6,579 bases of DNA from Chitinophaga pinensis (GTDB lineage: Bacteria; Bacteroidota; Bacteroidia; NS11-12g; UBA9320), in NCBI GenBank assembly GCA_945890595.1, contig CAMDCQ010000137.1, positions 1-6,579 on the forward strand, read 5' to 3'. Every line of letters starts with the position of its first letter. Within the stretch, counting starts at the first letter, position 1. The translations under genes and the position numbers were made by a program. The notes under the pieces are model-generated. The model saw nothing but the letters and a program-made list of their open reading frames with translations, did no database searches and had not been told where the DNA came from. Shown here piece after piece: positions 5,290 to 6,579 of the stretch.

Positions 5290-6438
5290 ATGCATTTATC
5301 ATTTCAAAAATTATTTTTCGCAATCGCCTCTGTTGTTTCTCTATTTGCCATCCTATTTTTGGCACAATCTATACTAATCCCACTTAGCTTTGCCTTTCTA
5401 TTATCGCTTATACTTTATCCCATCGTAAAAAAGCTAGAGTCATGGGGACTAAATAAAATACTTGCCGCATTTACATCCATTTTCGTGGTACTTTTAAGTA
5501 TAGGTGGAAGTATTTTCTTGTTCTCTACCCAACTTATCAAAATCACCAAAGAGTTTTCTAATTTTCAGGGCAAAATTTTCCACGTTTTTGCCGAAGCTAC
5601 CTTGTACATAAACGATAACTTTAACTTTGTTCCAAATTTAAAAAAGAATGAACTTATCGATCTTCTTAAAGATTGGGTAAGTCAATCGTCTGGTTCGTTG
5701 GTGCGGGAAACGTTTAGTAGCACGGCAACATTTCTTGCCGGAATGCTAGCAACCATAATTTTTACTTTTCTTATTCTCATTTATAGGAAAGGATTATTAA
5801 CTGCATTTAGTGGCTTTTATCCTAAAGACAAACAAGAGCACGCCTTAACTATGTTTAAATCAGTGAAACACGTCGGGCAAAAATATTTGTTCGGGATGAT
5901 CATTCTGATTATGGTGATAGGTGTAGCAAATAGCCTTGGGCTATTAATTATAGGCATAGACAATCCTTTCCTTTTCGGGTTTTTAGGGGCTATATTGGCT
6001 ATTATTCCGTATGTAGGTACCGTTTCTGGCGCTATTATTCCAACATTATATGCATTTATCTCCTATAATTCTGTGTGGATGCCTGTAGAAATTGCGATTC
6101 TTTTTTGGGCAGTACAATTGATTTCAGACAATTTTTTGAGTCCTAAAATTGTGGGAGGAAGTATAAATATAAATGCTTTAACAGCTATAATAAGCTTAAT
6201 TATTGGAGCCGCTGTGTGGGGCATTGCGGGTATGATCTTGTTTTTACCCTTTGCCGCTATGCTTATGGTGGTGTGTGAATCGTATAAAGAACTTAAGCCC
6301 ATCGCACTTTTGATTGGAAACAAAAATTATCAAGATACAGATAATAGCAATACATTCAACCAGAAATGGCTCAAAAAAGTTAAAACTTGGTATGCTCAAT
6401 TTCATTTCCGATCTACTAAAAAAGGACGCAAGCAGTAG
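5290..6438 (+). CDS. AI-2E / UPF0118 family permease
   Basis: This is a polytopic inner-membrane protein of the AI-2E transporter family, whose members include the AI-2 exporter TqsA and reported Na+(Li+)/H+ antiporters; the substrate of this one is unknown. The expected layout is present over 382 residues: helices at about 8-30, 31-48 and 57-80, a long extramembrane segment (81-145), a helix at about 147-166, then a C-terminal bundle at about 198-330. Family motifs are AIIPYVGTVSGAIIP (237-251) and LISDNFLSPKIVGGS (277-291), followed by LTAIISLIIGAAVWGIAGMILFLP. The final 40 residues are soluble and strongly basic (KKVKTW, STKKGRKQ), longer than the minimum for the family. It is the fourth gene of the run, 11 bases after the preceding stop. 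No plus-strand terminator with a T-tract follows before the converging tRNA gene. Confidence 0.9.
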   Translation: MHLSFQKLFFAIASVVSLFAILFLAQSILIPLSFAFLLSLILYPIVKKLESWGLNKILAAFTSIFVVLLSIGGSIFLFSTQLIKITKEFSNFQGKIFHVFAEATLYINDNFNFVPNLKKNELIDLLKDWVSQSSGSLVRETFSSTATFLAGMLATIIFTFLILIYRKGLLTAFSGFYPKDKQEHALTMFKSVKHVGQKYLFGMIILIMVIGVANSLGLLIIGIDNPFLFGFLGAILAIIPYVGTVSGAIIPTLYAFISYNSVWMPVEIAILFWAVQLISDNFLSPKIVGGSININALTAIISLIIGAAVWGIAGMILFLPFAAMLMVVCESYKELKPIALLIGNKNYQDTDNSNTFNQKWLKKVKTWYAQFHFRSTKKGRKQ

Positions 6439-6466
6439 AATCTACAACCATTAGATTAAAAGCCTC

Positions 6467-6500
6467 AAAAAAAAGAGAGCCTTATAACTAAGACTCTCTT
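6467..6500 (-). terminator. Intrinsic terminator of tRNA-Leu (minus strand)
   Basis: A stem AAGAGAG/CTCTCTT (6473-6479/6494-6500) continues, after one C-A mismatch, into CTTA/TAAG (6481-6484/6489-6492) closed by a 4-base loop. On the minus strand it runs into eight T (complement of the A-run 6467-6474), ending transcription just after the tRNA. On the plus strand no T-tract follows. Confidence 0.75.
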
Positions 6501-6505
6501 GTATG

Positions 6506-6579
6506 TACCCGGAGCCGGGGTCGAACCGGCACGCCTTGCGGCATCGGTGTTTGAGACCGACGCGTCTACCAATTCCGCC
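6506..6579 (-). tRNA. trnL(caa): tRNA-Leu (anticodon CAA), 5' end cut by window
   Basis: Read on the minus strand this is a class II tRNA. It has the D-arm GGCGGAATTGGTAGACGCG, then the anticodon stem TCGGT/ACCGA around loop CTCAAAC, giving anticodon CAA (plus-strand 6551-6553), which reads UUG codons. A variable arm GCC-GCAA-GGC follows, then the T-arm GCCGG-TTCGACC-CCGGC and the 3' acceptor strand TCCGGGT with discriminator A at 6506. The CCA end is not encoded (CAT follows), so it must be added by tRNA nucleotidyltransferase. The long variable arm and D-arm are typical of leucine tRNAs. About eight 5' bases (the acceptor strand, expected to be complementary to TCCGGGT, plus position 8) lie beyond the right edge. 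Confidence 0.95.

Noticed and set aside
5290..6438. Quorum-sensing (AI-2) locus
   Set aside because: The family name alone does not show AI-2 transport; no luxS, lsr or related genes are in the window and family members have other reported substrates.
6506..6579. tRNA-Leu as an integration site
   Set aside because: tRNA genes often host integrated elements, but no integrase or direct repeat of the tRNA 3' end is seen in the window.

Overview
The window looks like chromosomal DNA of a Flavobacteriia-type member of the Bacteroidota. The DNA is AT-rich, and the genes lack clear Shine-Dalgarno sequences, starting instead behind A-rich leaders. The best promoter has the TAnnTTTG -7 box typical of this phylum. 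The protein families fit as well: an NtrX-like AAA+ regulator with a GSFTSA loop, a Sua5-type synthase, and a YtxH / holin-like / AI-2E permease cluster. No mobile element, CRISPR array or prophage structure is visible.

Layout. (1) Positions 2-943 hold the 3' part of an endonuclease/exonuclease/phosphatase-family hydrolase whose start lies off the left edge. (2) Positions 1033-1405 hold a complete RNase P RNA gene (rnpB), with its own -7 box just upstream and a P1 helix followed directly by eight T. It appears to lack P18 and to carry a P19-like hairpin. (3) Positions 1456-3761 hold two coding regions joined by an ATGA overlap: an orphan NtrC/NtrX-family response regulator and an L-threonylcarbamoyladenylate synthase for tRNA t6A. 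They end at a good intrinsic terminator. (4) A gap of 463 bases (3762-4224) has no convincing gene but contains several inverted repeats and short broken minus-strand reading stretches. (5) Positions 4225-6438 hold four tightly packed genes: a YtxH-type small membrane protein, a two-helix holin-X-like membrane protein, an unrecognised 130-residue protein and an AI-2E/UPF0118 permease. (6) On the minus strand at the right edge is a tRNA-Leu(CAA), cut by the window, with its own intrinsic terminator facing the permease gene.

How the parts relate. rnpB (tRNA 5' maturation), the t6A synthase (tRNA modification) and tRNA-Leu all belong to tRNA biology, but only the regulator and synthase look co-transcribed. 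The four-gene group behaves like an envelope module: three proteins have predicted membrane segments, the fourth may be membrane-associated, and the spacing implies one transcript. It is the closest thing here to an under-described system. Its function cannot be read from sequence alone, and I see no strong evidence of a novel defence or mobile system.
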